Assembly: GCF_900106925.1 (NCBI RefSeq)
Contig: NZ_FNNZ01000010.1
Coordinates: 1 to 64,000, forward strand
Direction: 5' to 3'
DNA length: 64,000 bases
Source of the DNA: Thiocapsa roseopersicina
Lineage (GTDB): Bacteria > Pseudomonadota > Gammaproteobacteria > Chromatiales > Chromatiaceae
Positions within the stretch are counted from its first letter, which is position 1, and each line of letters opens with the position of its first letter. The notes beneath the pieces are model-generated. The model was not told the origin of the DNA. It saw nothing but the letters and a program-made list of their open reading frames with translations, and searched no databases. Both the position numbers and the translations under genes were made by a program. Below are positions 43,626-52,919 of the stretch, one piece after another.

Positions 43626-45425
43626 TTATCCTGCGGCGCGCACGGCATGGGACAGCGAGGTTGCGTCGGCATGCGGCAAGGGCAGATATCGCGCACCCAT
43701 CTCGACGGCCAGATCGCGCCCCTGCTGCTGCGGACGCGGCGAAGTGTCGATCACCAACGAGGTGATCTCGACCGAGCGCACCAAGCGCGCCGCGGAGAGA
43801 GCATCTTCGTTGGCCCGCGCGCGCCCGCCGGTGCCGTCGCGCGCCACGTTGGCGCGACCGTCGGTCATGATGATGAGGATCGGCGTGCCGCCGCGGCGTT
43901 TGACCGAATCCGCGAGCATCATCCCCAGATCGATCCCGGACGCGAGCGGCGTACCGCCCCCGCCCGGCAGGCTGGCCAGCGAGCGCTTGGCCCGGACCAG
44001 CGAGCGTGTCGGCGGCAGCAGGACCTCGGCGAACTGACCGCGGAAGGCGACCAGCGCGACCCGGTCGCGACGCACATAGCAGTCCGCCAGGAGCAGCTCG
44101 ACCGCGCCCTTGGCCTCGGCCAACCGGTGGAGTGCCGAAGACCCCGAGGCATCTACGACGAAGATGGTCGTGGTCTCCGAGCGATGCTTGAAGCGGGTGA
44201 TGCGGAAGTCGTCCTGACGGATCTCGATGCGATTGGACTCGCCCCCGAAGCGCGCGACCTCTTCGCGACGCAGACGCTGCCAAGGTGCGGCGGCGCGCAA
44301 TGTCTCGACGACGTTCAGACGCAGACCGGCACGCGGCTCGCCGCGCAGGACACCGGCCGGGCGCCCGCGCAGGGGCGCATTCTGGACCGCACCGGCCTTG
44401 CCGGTGGCACGGGCACGCGAGCGCCGCAGCTTGCCGAGCTGGAGCTGCGCGAGCAGATCGGCCGGGATCGCCGCCTTGGCTGCTTCGAGCACTTGATCTT
44501 CGAGCTCCTTGGGCTCCTGCTGATCCTCGCCCTTGTCCTGCTCCTGATCCGGCTCTTCCGGCTCGGGCGGAGGCGGCTCGTCGGGCGGCTGCTCCATCGG
44601 CGGCAGCATGGTCGCACGCGGGGCGAGCACCAGTCGGCCGGCGACGGCCAAGTCCTCGTCGGTCACCTCGGTGCGGCCTTCAAGCGCGGCGGCGGCGCAG
44701 GCCGCTCGGGCGGCAAAAATGGAGGCGCGCAGCGAGGGGATACCCAAGGCCAGCGCGGTGCTGCACAGAGCCTCGATCTGCGCCTCGCTCACCTGAATCC
44801 CGGGAAGCAGGGCACGCGCGGCGAGGATCTCGTCGGCGTCGTAGTCGCAGGCGACCGCCTCGTGAACCCGAATATGTGTCAGGTCTTGATGGAATGCCAA
44901 ACGGTCGAGCAGTGCGTTGAGCAGCCCCTCGTCGTCGCCGACGCCCTCGTCCAGCGCGACTACGGCGAACCGCGCCGGCGAGCGCATCGCCAGACCGTCA
45001 CGCTCGAGCACCACCTCGCCCGAATCGAAGGCCATGGTCAGACGCGCCGCGGTGCCGGCCGCAATCCGCTCGGCCATCGCCAGCTCGACGATCCCGCCGT
45101 TGGCCTCGACCAGCAGACCCCGCTCGGCGACCGGTCGGCCGGCGCTCAGGGTCGCGGCCAAGTCGAGACCGCCGAGCAGACGCCCGTCGGAGACATGCAG
45201 GGGAATACGGCGCATCGGCGTGCCGGGCGGCTGAAGGTCGCGCATGATCTGCAGCCACTGATCGCGCACCGGCCCGGCGAGCGAGCGCAGCGCGACCCCG
45301 CCGGTCCCGACCGGGTCCACGGACATGAGGGCGGCCGCAAGCACAGCGTCCTCCCAGCGCGAAACCCCGGCCTCGCCGCGCGGCCGCTCGGGCTCCGACT
45401 CAGGCATCGCCGCAGGACTGCTCAT
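43626..45425 (-). CDS. bchD: Magnesium chelatase subunit D
   Basis: This is a 599-residue BchD. It has an N-terminal AAA domain without a good Walker A, an acidic Pro-rich linker (QPPDEPPPPEPEEPDQEQD, about residues 275-300) and a C-terminal integrin-I domain with the MIDAS motif VDASGSSALHR near 420. With BchI and BchH it inserts Mg into protoporphyrin IX, the first step towards bacteriochlorophyll. ATG 45425 overlaps the bchI stop (ATGA). Confidence 0.95.
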   Translation of the reverse strand: MSSPAAMPESEPERPRGEAGVSRWEDAVLAAALMSVDPVGTGGVALRSLAGPVRDQWLQIMRDLQPPGTPMRRIPLHVSDGRLLGGLDLAATLSAGRPVAERGLLVEANGGIVELAMAERIAAGTAARLTMAFDSGEVVLERDGLAMRSPARFAVVALDEGVGDDEGLLNALLDRLAFHQDLTHIRVHEAVACDYDADEILAARALLPGIQVSEAQIEALCSTALALGIPSLRASIFAARAACAAAALEGRTEVTDEDLAVAGRLVLAPRATMLPPMEQPPDEPPPPEPEEPDQEQDKGEDQQEPKELEDQVLEAAKAAIPADLLAQLQLGKLRRSRARATGKAGAVQNAPLRGRPAGVLRGEPRAGLRLNVVETLRAAAPWQRLRREEVARFGGESNRIEIRQDDFRITRFKHRSETTTIFVVDASGSSALHRLAEAKGAVELLLADCYVRRDRVALVAFRGQFAEVLLPPTRSLVRAKRSLASLPGGGGTPLASGIDLGMMLADSVKRRGGTPILIIMTDGRANVARDGTGGRARANEDALSAARLVRSVEITSLVIDTSPRPQQQGRDLAVEMGARYLPLPHADATSLSHAVRAAG

Positions 45426-46447
45426 TCCCCGAACAACTCCCCGACGGCCCGCTGGACCCGGCTGGTCGAGCCGGACTCGTCCAGCGGATCGCGGCGCAGC
45501 CGATGCCGCAGCGCGGAGGCGGCCACCTGAACCAGATGCTCGTCCAGCACGACGGCATCGCCTTTGAGTGCCGCAAAGGCACGGGCGGCGCGGATGACGG
45601 TCAGCTCGCCGCGCAGACCGTCGGTACCCAGCTTGATGCAGAGCCGCCCCGCCTGCTCGAGGGTCGCGTCCGGAACCTCGACGGTCGGCAGAAAATCACG
45701 CGCCTTTTGGATCTGGTTGCGGACCTTGCTGTCCTGGCGCTTCCACTTCAGCACGAAGGCCGGCGGGTCGCGCTCGAACTCGTCGCGCAGCCGCACGACC
45801 TTCATGCGGGTGGGCAGATCCTGCGGGGTCTTGACCTCGACGGAGAGACCGAAACGGTCCTGGAGCTGCGGGCGCAGCTCTCCCTCCTCCGGGTTGCCCG
45901 AGCCGACCAGCACGAAGCGGGCAGGATGGCGAATACTCAGACCCTCGCGCTCGACCAGGTTCTCGCCGGAGGCGGCCACGTCGAGCAGCGAGTCGACGAG
46001 ATGGTCCTCCAGGAGATTGACCTCGTCGATGTAGAGGAAGCCGCGATGGGCACGGGCCAGGAGGCCGGGCTCGAAGGCCTTCTCGCCTTTGGTCAGGGCG
46101 CGCTCCAGATCCAGCGCGCCGATCACGCGGTCCTCGGTCGCGCCGAGCGGCAGGTCGACCACCGGCACCGGCACCATCCGGCTCTTCAGCGGACCTTTGG
46201 CGCGTTTGGTCCGGCACTCGGCGCAGAGCGCGTCCTCGCCCGCCTCCGGGTCGCAGTTATAGACGCAGTCGACCGCACGCATCTTCGGCAGAAGCGCCGC
46301 GAGACCACGAATCGCCGTGGACTTACCCGTCCCGCGGTCACCGAAGACGAGAACGCCGCCGATCGAGGGATCGATGGCCGCAATCAACAGGGAGCGCTTC
46401 ATCTCCTCCTGGGCGACGACAGCGGAAAACGGAAACGGGATGGGCAT
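45422..46447 (-). CDS. bchI: Magnesium chelatase subunit I (AAA+ ATPase)
   Basis: This 341-residue AAA+ protein has Walker A FGDRGTGKSTAIRG near 36, NCDPEAGEDALCAECR near 63, Walker B FLYIDEVNLLEDHLVD near 136 and VGSGNPEEGELRPQLQDRFG near 185. It provides ATP hydrolysis for the chelatase. It is the first gene of bchI-bchD-bchO on the minus strand. No clear PpsR site (TGT-N12-ACA) was found in the 216 bases upstream. Confidence 0.97.
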   Translation of the reverse strand: MPIPFPFSAVVAQEEMKRSLLIAAIDPSIGGVLVFGDRGTGKSTAIRGLAALLPKMRAVDCVYNCDPEAGEDALCAECRTKRAKGPLKSRMVPVPVVDLPLGATEDRVIGALDLERALTKGEKAFEPGLLARAHRGFLYIDEVNLLEDHLVDSLLDVAASGENLVEREGLSIRHPARFVLVGSGNPEEGELRPQLQDRFGLSVEVKTPQDLPTRMKVVRLRDEFERDPPAFVLKWKRQDSKVRNQIQKARDFLPTVEVPDATLEQAGRLCIKLGTDGLRGELTVIRAARAFAALKGDAVVLDEHLVQVAASALRHRLRRDPLDESGSTSRVQRAVGELFGE

Positions 46448-46663
46448 ACGCAGCGAACCTGGTTGCAGTGAGATTGAGTTGCAGTGTGCTTGGCACAGAA
46501 GGATACGGGGCGCGACCCTAGCGCTCCGACTTCAGTCAGGTCAAGCGGAGTCGGTCAAGAAGAAGGCGATTCGGACCGAATCGAGCGCGATTTGCGCTCT
46601 TATCGCATCGACTCGAGCGCACCTGGGTCAGAGCGCGGCTCGGGGCGGGATTCGGAACGGTCG

Positions 46664-47674
46664 TCACAAACCTTGGGCATCCAGCCACTCGCCGACGACA
46701 GCTTCGAACGCCTCCGGACATTCTTCCTGCGGAACATGCCCGCAGCCCTCGATCACGGCGAAGGTCGCATCCGGCAGCGCCGCGGCCACGCGCCGACTGT
46801 CCTCGATCGGCACCAACCGATCGGTCTCTCCGCTGACCAGCAGCACGGGGATCTTCACCTCCGCCAGATGCGCGCTCACCGTCACCGGCGCCGAGAGCGA
46901 CAAGGCCAGCAGCTCGCCCCAGGCGAGATCCCAACCCGCGACCCGGGTGTGAATTCCGAACTGCGCCCGACGCGCCTCCGTGACCTTGCTCGAATCGGCG
47001 TAGGACAGATCCAGCAGGGCGCCATTCTCGCCCAACTTGCGCGCGATCAATAGACTCAGACGACGCATTTGCGGCAGACTGGCCAACCACTCGGGCAGGG
47101 TCGGACGCGTGGCATAGACCCAAGGCGCCACCAGGATCAGGGCCGACACCCGCTCGGGGTGTGCCAAAGCCGCCTCCAGAGCGAGCGTCCCGCCCGAGGA
47201 ATTCCCGACCAGGACCGCGCGCTCCAGCCCGAGGGCATCCATCACCGCGAAGAGCTGCGTGATGGCGGCATCCTTCGAGTAGGGATTGGGACCTTCCCAT
47301 GCGGCCCGCATCGGCTTGGCGCTGAGGCCGTAGGGGAGCTGATCGTAAGCGACCGCGCGACCCCGAGCGGCGAAGGTATCGAGCACGGGCTGCCAGGTCC
47401 AGGCGTTGAAGGTGAAGCCGTGCAGCAGGAGGAAGGCCGTCGCGTCGGACGGCGCCCGGGACGAAACCGGCGACGACTGCTCGAGATAATGGACCGCAAG
47501 CCCCGCAGTCCCCGCGAACGGAATCCCGACGAAACGACTATCTGCCGACGCCGCCTCCGCGTTGGAGGCGAGCCCGTCGCTCGGCTTCCCCGAGATCAGA
47601 AAAGGCCCGGCAACGACCGCCAAAACGACAAGTACAACAAGACCAGCCAACACCCTGAGGAGAATTCGAAGCAT
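46664..47674 (-). CDS. Membrane-anchored alpha/beta hydrolase
   Basis: This 336-residue protein has AAGGA seven bases before ATG 47674. An N-terminal membrane segment (VLAGLVVLVVLAVVAGPFLI) precedes a hydrolase domain with AFLLLHGFTFNAWTWQPVLD, the nucleophile VLVGNSSGGTLALEAALAHP, Asp in LLVSGETDRLVP, and His in VIEGCGHVPQEECPEAF. The catalytic triad is complete. The substrate is unknown. The gene is divergent from bciB with 87 bases between and lies upstream of bchIDO on the same strand, 216 bases away. Confidence 0.8.
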   Translation of the reverse strand: MLRILLRVLAGLVVLVVLAVVAGPFLISGKPSDGLASNAEAASADSRFVGIPFAGTAGLAVHYLEQSSPVSSRAPSDATAFLLLHGFTFNAWTWQPVLDTFAARGRAVAYDQLPYGLSAKPMRAAWEGPNPYSKDAAITQLFAVMDALGLERAVLVGNSSGGTLALEAALAHPERVSALILVAPWVYATRPTLPEWLASLPQMRRLSLLIARKLGENGALLDLSYADSSKVTEARRAQFGIHTRVAGWDLAWGELLALSLSAPVTVSAHLAEVKIPVLLVSGETDRLVPIEDSRRVAAALPDATFAVIEGCGHVPQEECPEAFEAVVGEWLDAQGL

Positions 47675-47761
47675 GTCCGTTCCTTCAATGACGAGCCCAA
47701 TCACGAGCGGGGCGCTCGTCGCCGCGCATGAGCCCCGGCACCACCTCCCGGGGGCAAGCGA

Positions 47762-49048
47762 ATGACGAGCACCGACATTGCGCCGATGGAAGAGGGTCCT
47801 TCGAAGGGACTCGACCAGATCTCGTTGCTCAGCAGCGACGAGCGGCTCAAGGGGCGTCCGCGTCTGTGTAGCGACTGCGGCTTCTGCGACAGCAGCCTCA
47901 AGCTGCTAATGTCGCAGACCTGCACCTTCGTGCGCAACCAGACCCGCGGGATCGAGCAGCGTCTGCACGGTCGCACCCGTCAAGCCGGCGAAGAAGGCCG
48001 CTTCGGGATCTATCGCGCCATGTATGCCGCGCGGATGGCCCGTCCCAACCCTAATGCCCAATGGACAGGCATGGTCACGGCACTGGGCGCGCGCCTGCTC
48101 GAGCAGGACAAGGTCGACGCCGTCATCACCACCGCAGCCGCACCCGGGACCCGCTTCAAGGCGCAACCCATCCTGGCCCACACCCCGCAAGAGGTCCTGG
48201 CGACCGCCGGCAACAAACCTTGCCTCTCGCCGGCACTGAGCCTGATCGACGCCGTTCGCGACCAAGGCATCAAACGCCTCGCCGTCGTCGGCACCGGCTG
48301 CCAGGTCCATCAACTGCGCGCCGCCGAGGCCGAGCTGGGTCTGGAGCGCCTCTACGTCATCGGCATCCCCTGCAGCGACAACGTCAGTTATACGGATCTC
48401 GAATACTTCCTGACCCAGGTCTCCAAGTCGCCCGAGACCGTCGTCCATCATGAGTTCATGCAGGACTTCAGCCTCTGGATGCGCCACGAGGACGGCCACG
48501 TCGAGCGCCTGAACTATATCGACTTCCCGATGGACAAGCTGCACGGCATCTTCCCGTCGTCCTGTCTCTCCTGCTTCGACTACGCCAACACACTCAGCGA
48601 CATCACCATCGGCTACATGGGCGCCCCGCTCGGCTGGCAATGGGTGATGGTGCGCACGTCCACGGGCGAGGAGCTCTTCGAGATGCTCCGCCCGGAGCTG
48701 GAGATCGGCGAGCTGACCGAGTCCGGCGACCGCAACCGCGGAATGCCGCGCTACATGGAGCGCCTGAGCCACCCGCCGGGACAGAAACGCCCGCCGATGC
48801 CGATCCGCAAGCTGGTCGCCATGCTCCAGCGCACCCGTGGACCCAAGGGCTTGGAGTTCGCCCGGGCCGTCATCGAGATGAAGCTGCTGCGCAACCTCAA
48901 CTACGTCCGCAGCAAGTTCCCCAAGTTCGAGTCGCGCGTCGTGCCCGACCACGTCTACGAGACGCTTGCGCCCTACGCCGAGCTTTACGAGCAGACCTTC
49001 GGCCGGCCGCTCGCACGGACGGCGACGGAGCCTTCGTCGGAAGGATAG
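47762..49048 (+). CDS. bciB: Ferredoxin-dependent divinyl (proto)chlorophyllide 8-vinyl reductase, BciB-type (FrhB family)
   Basis: This is a 428-residue protein of the F420-hydrogenase beta-subunit (FrhB) family. An N-terminal iron-sulfur motif (RLCSDCGFCDSS) and a later cysteine in MSQTCTF are followed by TGCQVHQLRAAE, GIPCSDN and SSCLSCFDYANTLSDI, all conserved in the family. Beside bchI/bchD/crt genes the best assignment is BciB, which reduces the 8-vinyl group during bacteriochlorophyll synthesis with ferredoxin and FAD. Other FrhB-family reductases cannot be excluded. It is transcribed divergently from the hydrolase gene. Its 3' end faces the aas-type gene across repeat B5. Confidence 0.75.
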   Translation: MTSTDIAPMEEGPSKGLDQISLLSSDERLKGRPRLCSDCGFCDSSLKLLMSQTCTFVRNQTRGIEQRLHGRTRQAGEEGRFGIYRAMYAARMARPNPNAQWTGMVTALGARLLEQDKVDAVITTAAAPGTRFKAQPILAHTPQEVLATAGNKPCLSPALSLIDAVRDQGIKRLAVVGTGCQVHQLRAAEAELGLERLYVIGIPCSDNVSYTDLEYFLTQVSKSPETVVHHEFMQDFSLWMRHEDGHVERLNYIDFPMDKLHGIFPSSCLSCFDYANTLSDITIGYMGAPLGWQWVMVRTSTGEELFEMLRPELEIGELTESGDRNRGMPRYMERLSHPPGQKRPPMPIRKLVAMLQRTRGPKGLEFARAVIEMKLLRNLNYVRSKFPKFESRVVPDHVYETLAPYAELYEQTFGRPLARTATEPSSEG

Positions 49049-49345
49049 GCTTGGCGTCCCGGCCCGCCGGAGGGTTCGGTGCAGGAGGCTGCGGCACCCT
49101 TTTTCCAAGGGCGAGGAAGCGCGACGATTCCGCCGTTACGAGACCGTTCAAACGATGCGGAAAAGTCCGGACTTGTTAAGGGTTATGAGATGCCTGCCGC
49201 CGCAGGATGACGGTGGAGGCTGGCACGGCGCTGAAGGCGGGCTGGCGACTAAGACCACCAGCGCCGGCGCCGGCTTGAACCTCTGGCATTCAGGTCGGCG
49301 GAAAAGGTCGACTGCAAGTCGACGATCCCGGGGGGGCTCGCCAAC
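49049..49345. other. Convergent intergenic region with repeat B5
   Basis: No gene is visible in these 297 bases. The right part (49280-49345) is a minus-strand family-B copy whose core GTCGACTGCAAGTCGACGATC can form a hairpin. No T-rich terminator was recognised for either flanking gene. Confidence 0.5.
49280..49345 (-). repeat. Family-B repeat, copy B5
   Basis: On the minus strand, GGCGAGCCCCCCCGGGATCG is followed by TCGACTTGCAGTCGAC and TTTTCCGCCGACCT, matching copies B3 and B4. It lies between the convergent bciB and aas-type genes. Confidence 0.65.
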
Positions 49346-52300
49346 TCAAGCCACCAGCGCCAGCCGCTTCGCTGCACCGAAATCCGTCTTGCCGCTGCCG
49401 AGCTTGGGGATCGCCGCGACCTGAAGCACCTCGGCGGGGATGTTCAGCGGATTCATCCCGGCATCGAGCAGCTGCTTGCGTAGGCCATCGGCGTCGATCT
49501 CGCCGGCGACCAGGAGCAGGATGCGCTCGCCCTTGCGCTCGTCGGGGAGGTTGACGGCGGCCAACTCCAGCTCGGGCTGACCGAGGATGCGGCGCACCTG
49601 ATCCTCGACCGCGCCCAGGCTGATCATCTCTCCGCCCAGCTTGGCGAAGCGCGAGTAGCGGTCGACGATGGTGAGGAAGCCGTCCGGATCCAGATGGCCC
49701 TTGTCGCCGGTCTTGTACCAGCGCTGGCCGTCCAGCTCGACCACCACGTCCGCGGTCTTTTCCGGGGCGTTGAGATAACCCTTCATCACCTGGACGCCGC
49801 CGATGAGGATGAGCCCGTCCTCACCGGGCGGCAGGGTCTCCAGGGTCGCGGGGTCGACGATGCGGAAGCTGGTGCCGGGCAGCGGCAGGCCCACGGTGCC
49901 GGGACGCGAGCCGGCCTGGATCTTCCAGGTCTCGGTCTCGAGCGCGTCCGGGACGTTGACGCTGGCGACCGGCGTGGTTTCCGTCGCACCGTAGCCCTCG
50001 TAGATGGGCTTGTTGAACTTGAGTGCGAAGGCGTCGCGCACCTCCGGGGCAAGGCGTTCCGCACCGGCTACCACCACGCGCACGGACTGGAGCATCAGAG
50101 GATGAACGCGCTGATTGCGGATATAGAGCCGCAGGAAGGTCGAGGTGCTGCACAACACGGTCGCACGATAACGGGCGATCGCCTTGGCGGTGCCGACCGC
50201 GTCGGTCGGGTCGGGATGGCAGACCATCGGGATGCCCTCGAGCAGCGGCAGGAAGGTGGTTACCGTGAGGCCGAAGGCATGGAAGGGCGGCAGGTTGGCG
50301 AGGATGAGATCGTCCGGCTCGGTGTTGAGCACATCCGAGATTTGCCGGACGTTGGCCATGATGTTGCGATGGCTGAGCTCGATACCCTTGGGCGCGCCCT
50401 CGCTGCCGCTGGAGAAGAGGATGGCTGCGGTATCGTCGGGTCGGCCGGGCCATCCGAACAGCCAAAGCAAAACGCCGGCGGGCAGGAGGCTGCCGATGCT
50501 CAGGAGCGTAAGCGCCTCCGCCTTGCCGATCTCGGCGCGCAGCTTCTCCATTGGATGCAGCGTCGTCTCCGCGAAGGCCGCGTCCAGGTCGATCCCGCGC
50601 TGTTGCAGCTTGGCGAGGAAGCGATCCGAGGTGATCACATGGCGCACGCCGGCGTTGCGCATCCCGGCCAAGAGCGCCTCGCTGCTTGCGGTGTAGTTGA
50701 GGTTGACCACCTGCTTGCCGACGAGCAGCGCCGCCAGATTGGCGATCGCCGCAGCACTGCTCGCCGGAAGCAGGATGCCGACCGCCGGCTCGGGGACGAG
50801 ACGCTTGATCCGGCGCGCGAACAGCAGAACAGCCGTAAGCAGGCGCCGATTGGTCAGCCGGGTACCCGCCGAATCGATCACGGCCACCTCGCCGAGACGC
50901 CGTTTCGCCGCCGAAAGCCAGGCCGCCGACAGGGTCGGGAGGGTTGCAATATGGGTCTGCCAAGAGGTCACGGAGAGCTCGAAGACCGCCTGCTTGACCT
51001 GCTCCGCGCTCGCCTCGCGCGCCAGCGGCTGGCCGAATGCGACCAGCACGTCGCGGGTTCGACCCTCGCGGCGACTGGCCTTGAGCTTCTCCTTGGCGTA
51101 GGAGAAGCGGCTCCCCCAAAGACCGCGCAGATAGAAGGGCAGGATGACGCCGGACGTGGCGGCGCGTGCGGATCTCTCGAAGCCGCGCTTGAACTCGGAG
51201 AGCTGCCCGTTCTTGCTGATGGTGCCTTCCGGGAAGATGCAGACCACCTCGCCGGCGTCGAGCAGCCGAGAGACGGTCTCGATCGCCTCGCGGCTGCGCC
51301 CGCCCGAGATGGGCACCACGCCGAAGAAGTCCAGGAACCAGCGCAGATACCAGCGTTCGTAGATCACCCGCTCCATCACGAAGCGCACCGGCCGCGGGCT
51401 CGCCATCTGTACCATCGCCCAGTCGACCCAACTGATGTGGTTGCCGAGCATCAGCACGCCGCCTTGGGCCGGCATGTTCTTCAGACCGATGACGTCGAGC
51501 CGATAATGGGTCGACATGGCGCGGGCCATCAGGAATCGCACCATCGACTGGGGTAACTGATAGAGGGTGTAGATGGCCCCGCAGAGCGCGACGACGGCGA
51601 GCGCGAGCATCACCGTCAGACCACCGATGTGCAGATAGGCCGCCAGGACCGTAAGCCCGAGGAAGCTCAGCATCACGATGTTCTGGATGAAGTTGTTGGC
51701 CGCAAGCACGCGCCCGAGACCCTGCTCGCCGGCATTGAATTGGATCAGGGCATTGAGCGGCACCAGAAAGACGCCGCCGAGGACGCCGAGCAGCAGGAAG
51801 TTCAGTCCATGCGCCCAGGCGGACCCCAGCCCCGGCAACACGAAAAGCGCCGCGGAGACGCCGAGCGCGCCGACCGGGATCAGGCCGGTCTCGATATGGT
51901 GACGCGAGATCCGTCCGGCGACGACCGAGCCCAGGATGATGCCGATCCCCGAGCAGGCGAGGACCCCCTGGATCACGACCGTGTTGGTCTCGCCGAGTGT
52001 CTCCTTCGCAAACGCCGGGAAGGCGGCGAGGATCACCTGCGCGATCGACCAAAAGATCGCAAGCCCCACGATCGAGAGCCAGATCACCTGGTTGTCCCAG
52101 GCGGCATGCAGATTGTTTCGCAGATAGCGACCGCTGGCGTAATCCGGCAAGGCAAAGCGCATCTCAATACCGGGCGCGCGCGCGGGCAGGCCGTAGGCCA
52201 GCACGACCTCGATCAGCGATCCCGCGACCAGCACCCAGCCGAGCGGCGCCATCATCCCCATCACCTCGTCGGGTGTGGTGTAGCTCATGCCGGCCAGGCG

Positions 52301-52792
52301 GCCCTCGAACAGGACCGAAAAGAAGAAGATCCCCGCCAGGATCGCCGTCGTGGTCGTCGCCTGGACCCAGCCGTTGGCCGAGGCCAGCGCCTCCTTGCCG
52401 ACCAGCTCCTTGATATAGCCGTACTTGGCCGGCGAATAAAAGGCGCTCTGCACCGCCAGCAGGAAGGTCATGCCGAAGGCCGCCCAAAACCAGCCCAGAT
52501 AATAGAAAAGCGTAATAGCGAGCGTGACCGCGACCGCCACCCAGGCGCTCGCGCGCATCACCAGATGTTTGGGGAAGCGGTCCGCCAGGAAGCCGGACGG
52601 CGTAAACAGCAGGACGAAGGGGAGCAGAATCAGCGCATTGACGATCGCCGTGAGTAGGATCTGGGCATCGCCGTCATAGGTCTTGAAGAGTGTGTTCTGG
52701 ATGATGATCTTATGACCCAAGTCCACGAAGGCATTGAGAAAGATCATGCCGATATAGGCGACGAACCCGGTGATGCGGAAGAGCTGACCCAT
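49346..52792 (-). CDS. aas: Fused LplT-type lysophospholipid transporter, acyltransferase and acyl-ACP synthetase
   Basis: This is an 1148-residue three-part protein. Residues about 1-420 are a 12-helix MFS transporter of the LplT type (AFVDLGHKIIIQNTLFKTYD at the start). Residues about 430-620 form a PlsC acyltransferase with the HX4D-type motif NHISWVDWAMVQ near 447 and FPEGTISKNGQL. Residues about 650-1148 form an AMP-binding acyl-ACP synthetase with ILFSSGSEGAPKGIELSHRN near 790 and YKTGDKGHLDPDGFLTIVDR. In E. coli LplT and Aas are separate partners that import and re-acylate lysophospholipids; here they are one chain. A G-rich ribosome-binding site precedes ATG 52792. Confidence 0.9.
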   Translation of the reverse strand: MGQLFRITGFVAYIGMIFLNAFVDLGHKIIIQNTLFKTYDGDAQILLTAIVNALILLPFVLLFTPSGFLADRFPKHLVMRASAWVAVAVTLAITLFYYLGWFWAAFGMTFLLAVQSAFYSPAKYGYIKELVGKEALASANGWVQATTTTAILAGIFFFSVLFEGRLAGMSYTTPDEVMGMMAPLGWVLVAGSLIEVVLAYGLPARAPGIEMRFALPDYASGRYLRNNLHAAWDNQVIWLSIVGLAIFWSIAQVILAAFPAFAKETLGETNTVVIQGVLACSGIGIILGSVVAGRISRHHIETGLIPVGALGVSAALFVLPGLGSAWAHGLNFLLLGVLGGVFLVPLNALIQFNAGEQGLGRVLAANNFIQNIVMLSFLGLTVLAAYLHIGGLTVMLALAVVALCGAIYTLYQLPQSMVRFLMARAMSTHYRLDVIGLKNMPAQGGVLMLGNHISWVDWAMVQMASPRPVRFVMERVIYERWYLRWFLDFFGVVPISGGRSREAIETVSRLLDAGEVVCIFPEGTISKNGQLSEFKRGFERSARAATSGVILPFYLRGLWGSRFSYAKEKLKASRREGRTRDVLVAFGQPLAREASAEQVKQAVFELSVTSWQTHIATLPTLSAAWLSAAKRRLGEVAVIDSAGTRLTNRRLLTAVLLFARRIKRLVPEPAVGILLPASSAAAIANLAALLVGKQVVNLNYTASSEALLAGMRNAGVRHVITSDRFLAKLQQRGIDLDAAFAETTLHPMEKLRAEIGKAEALTLLSIGSLLPAGVLLWLFGWPGRPDDTAAILFSSGSEGAPKGIELSHRNIMANVRQISDVLNTEPDDLILANLPPFHAFGLTVTTFLPLLEGIPMVCHPDPTDAVGTAKAIARYRATVLCSTSTFLRLYIRNQRVHPLMLQSVRVVVAGAERLAPEVRDAFALKFNKPIYEGYGATETTPVASVNVPDALETETWKIQAGSRPGTVGLPLPGTSFRIVDPATLETLPPGEDGLILIGGVQVMKGYLNAPEKTADVVVELDGQRWYKTGDKGHLDPDGFLTIVDRYSRFAKLGGEMISLGAVEDQVRRILGQPELELAAVNLPDERKGERILLLVAGEIDADGLRKQLLDAGMNPLNIPAEVLQVAAIPKLGSGKTDFGAAKRLALVA

Positions 52793-52888
52793 GCGTATGC
52801 GCCCCCTGGCGTCGACCGAGATTGTTGTCGTTGTCGTTATCGTGTTCGTCCGAAATCCGATTACGACAAAGACAACCAGCAGGGTACG

Positions 52889-52910
52889 AGGGGCGACTTA
52901 AGTCGCCCCT
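52889..52910. repeat. Perfect 22-bp palindrome
   Basis: AGGGGCGACTT followed by AAGTCGCCCCT is a perfect palindrome between a cytochrome c4 gene and the aas-type gene. It resembles a repeat type common in intergenic DNA of proteobacteria and could act as a weak terminator of the cytochrome-upstream transcript or a barrier to read-through. Confidence 0.6.
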
Positions 52911-52919
52911 ACCCACCAA

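Noticed and set aside
46448-46663. PpsR site at the bchI promoter
   Set aside because: The only TGT...ACA pair here has a seven-base spacing, not twelve.
49694-51556. 620-codon plus-strand frame
   Set aside because: It is antisense to the LplT-PlsC-ligase fusion, with shadow-type composition.
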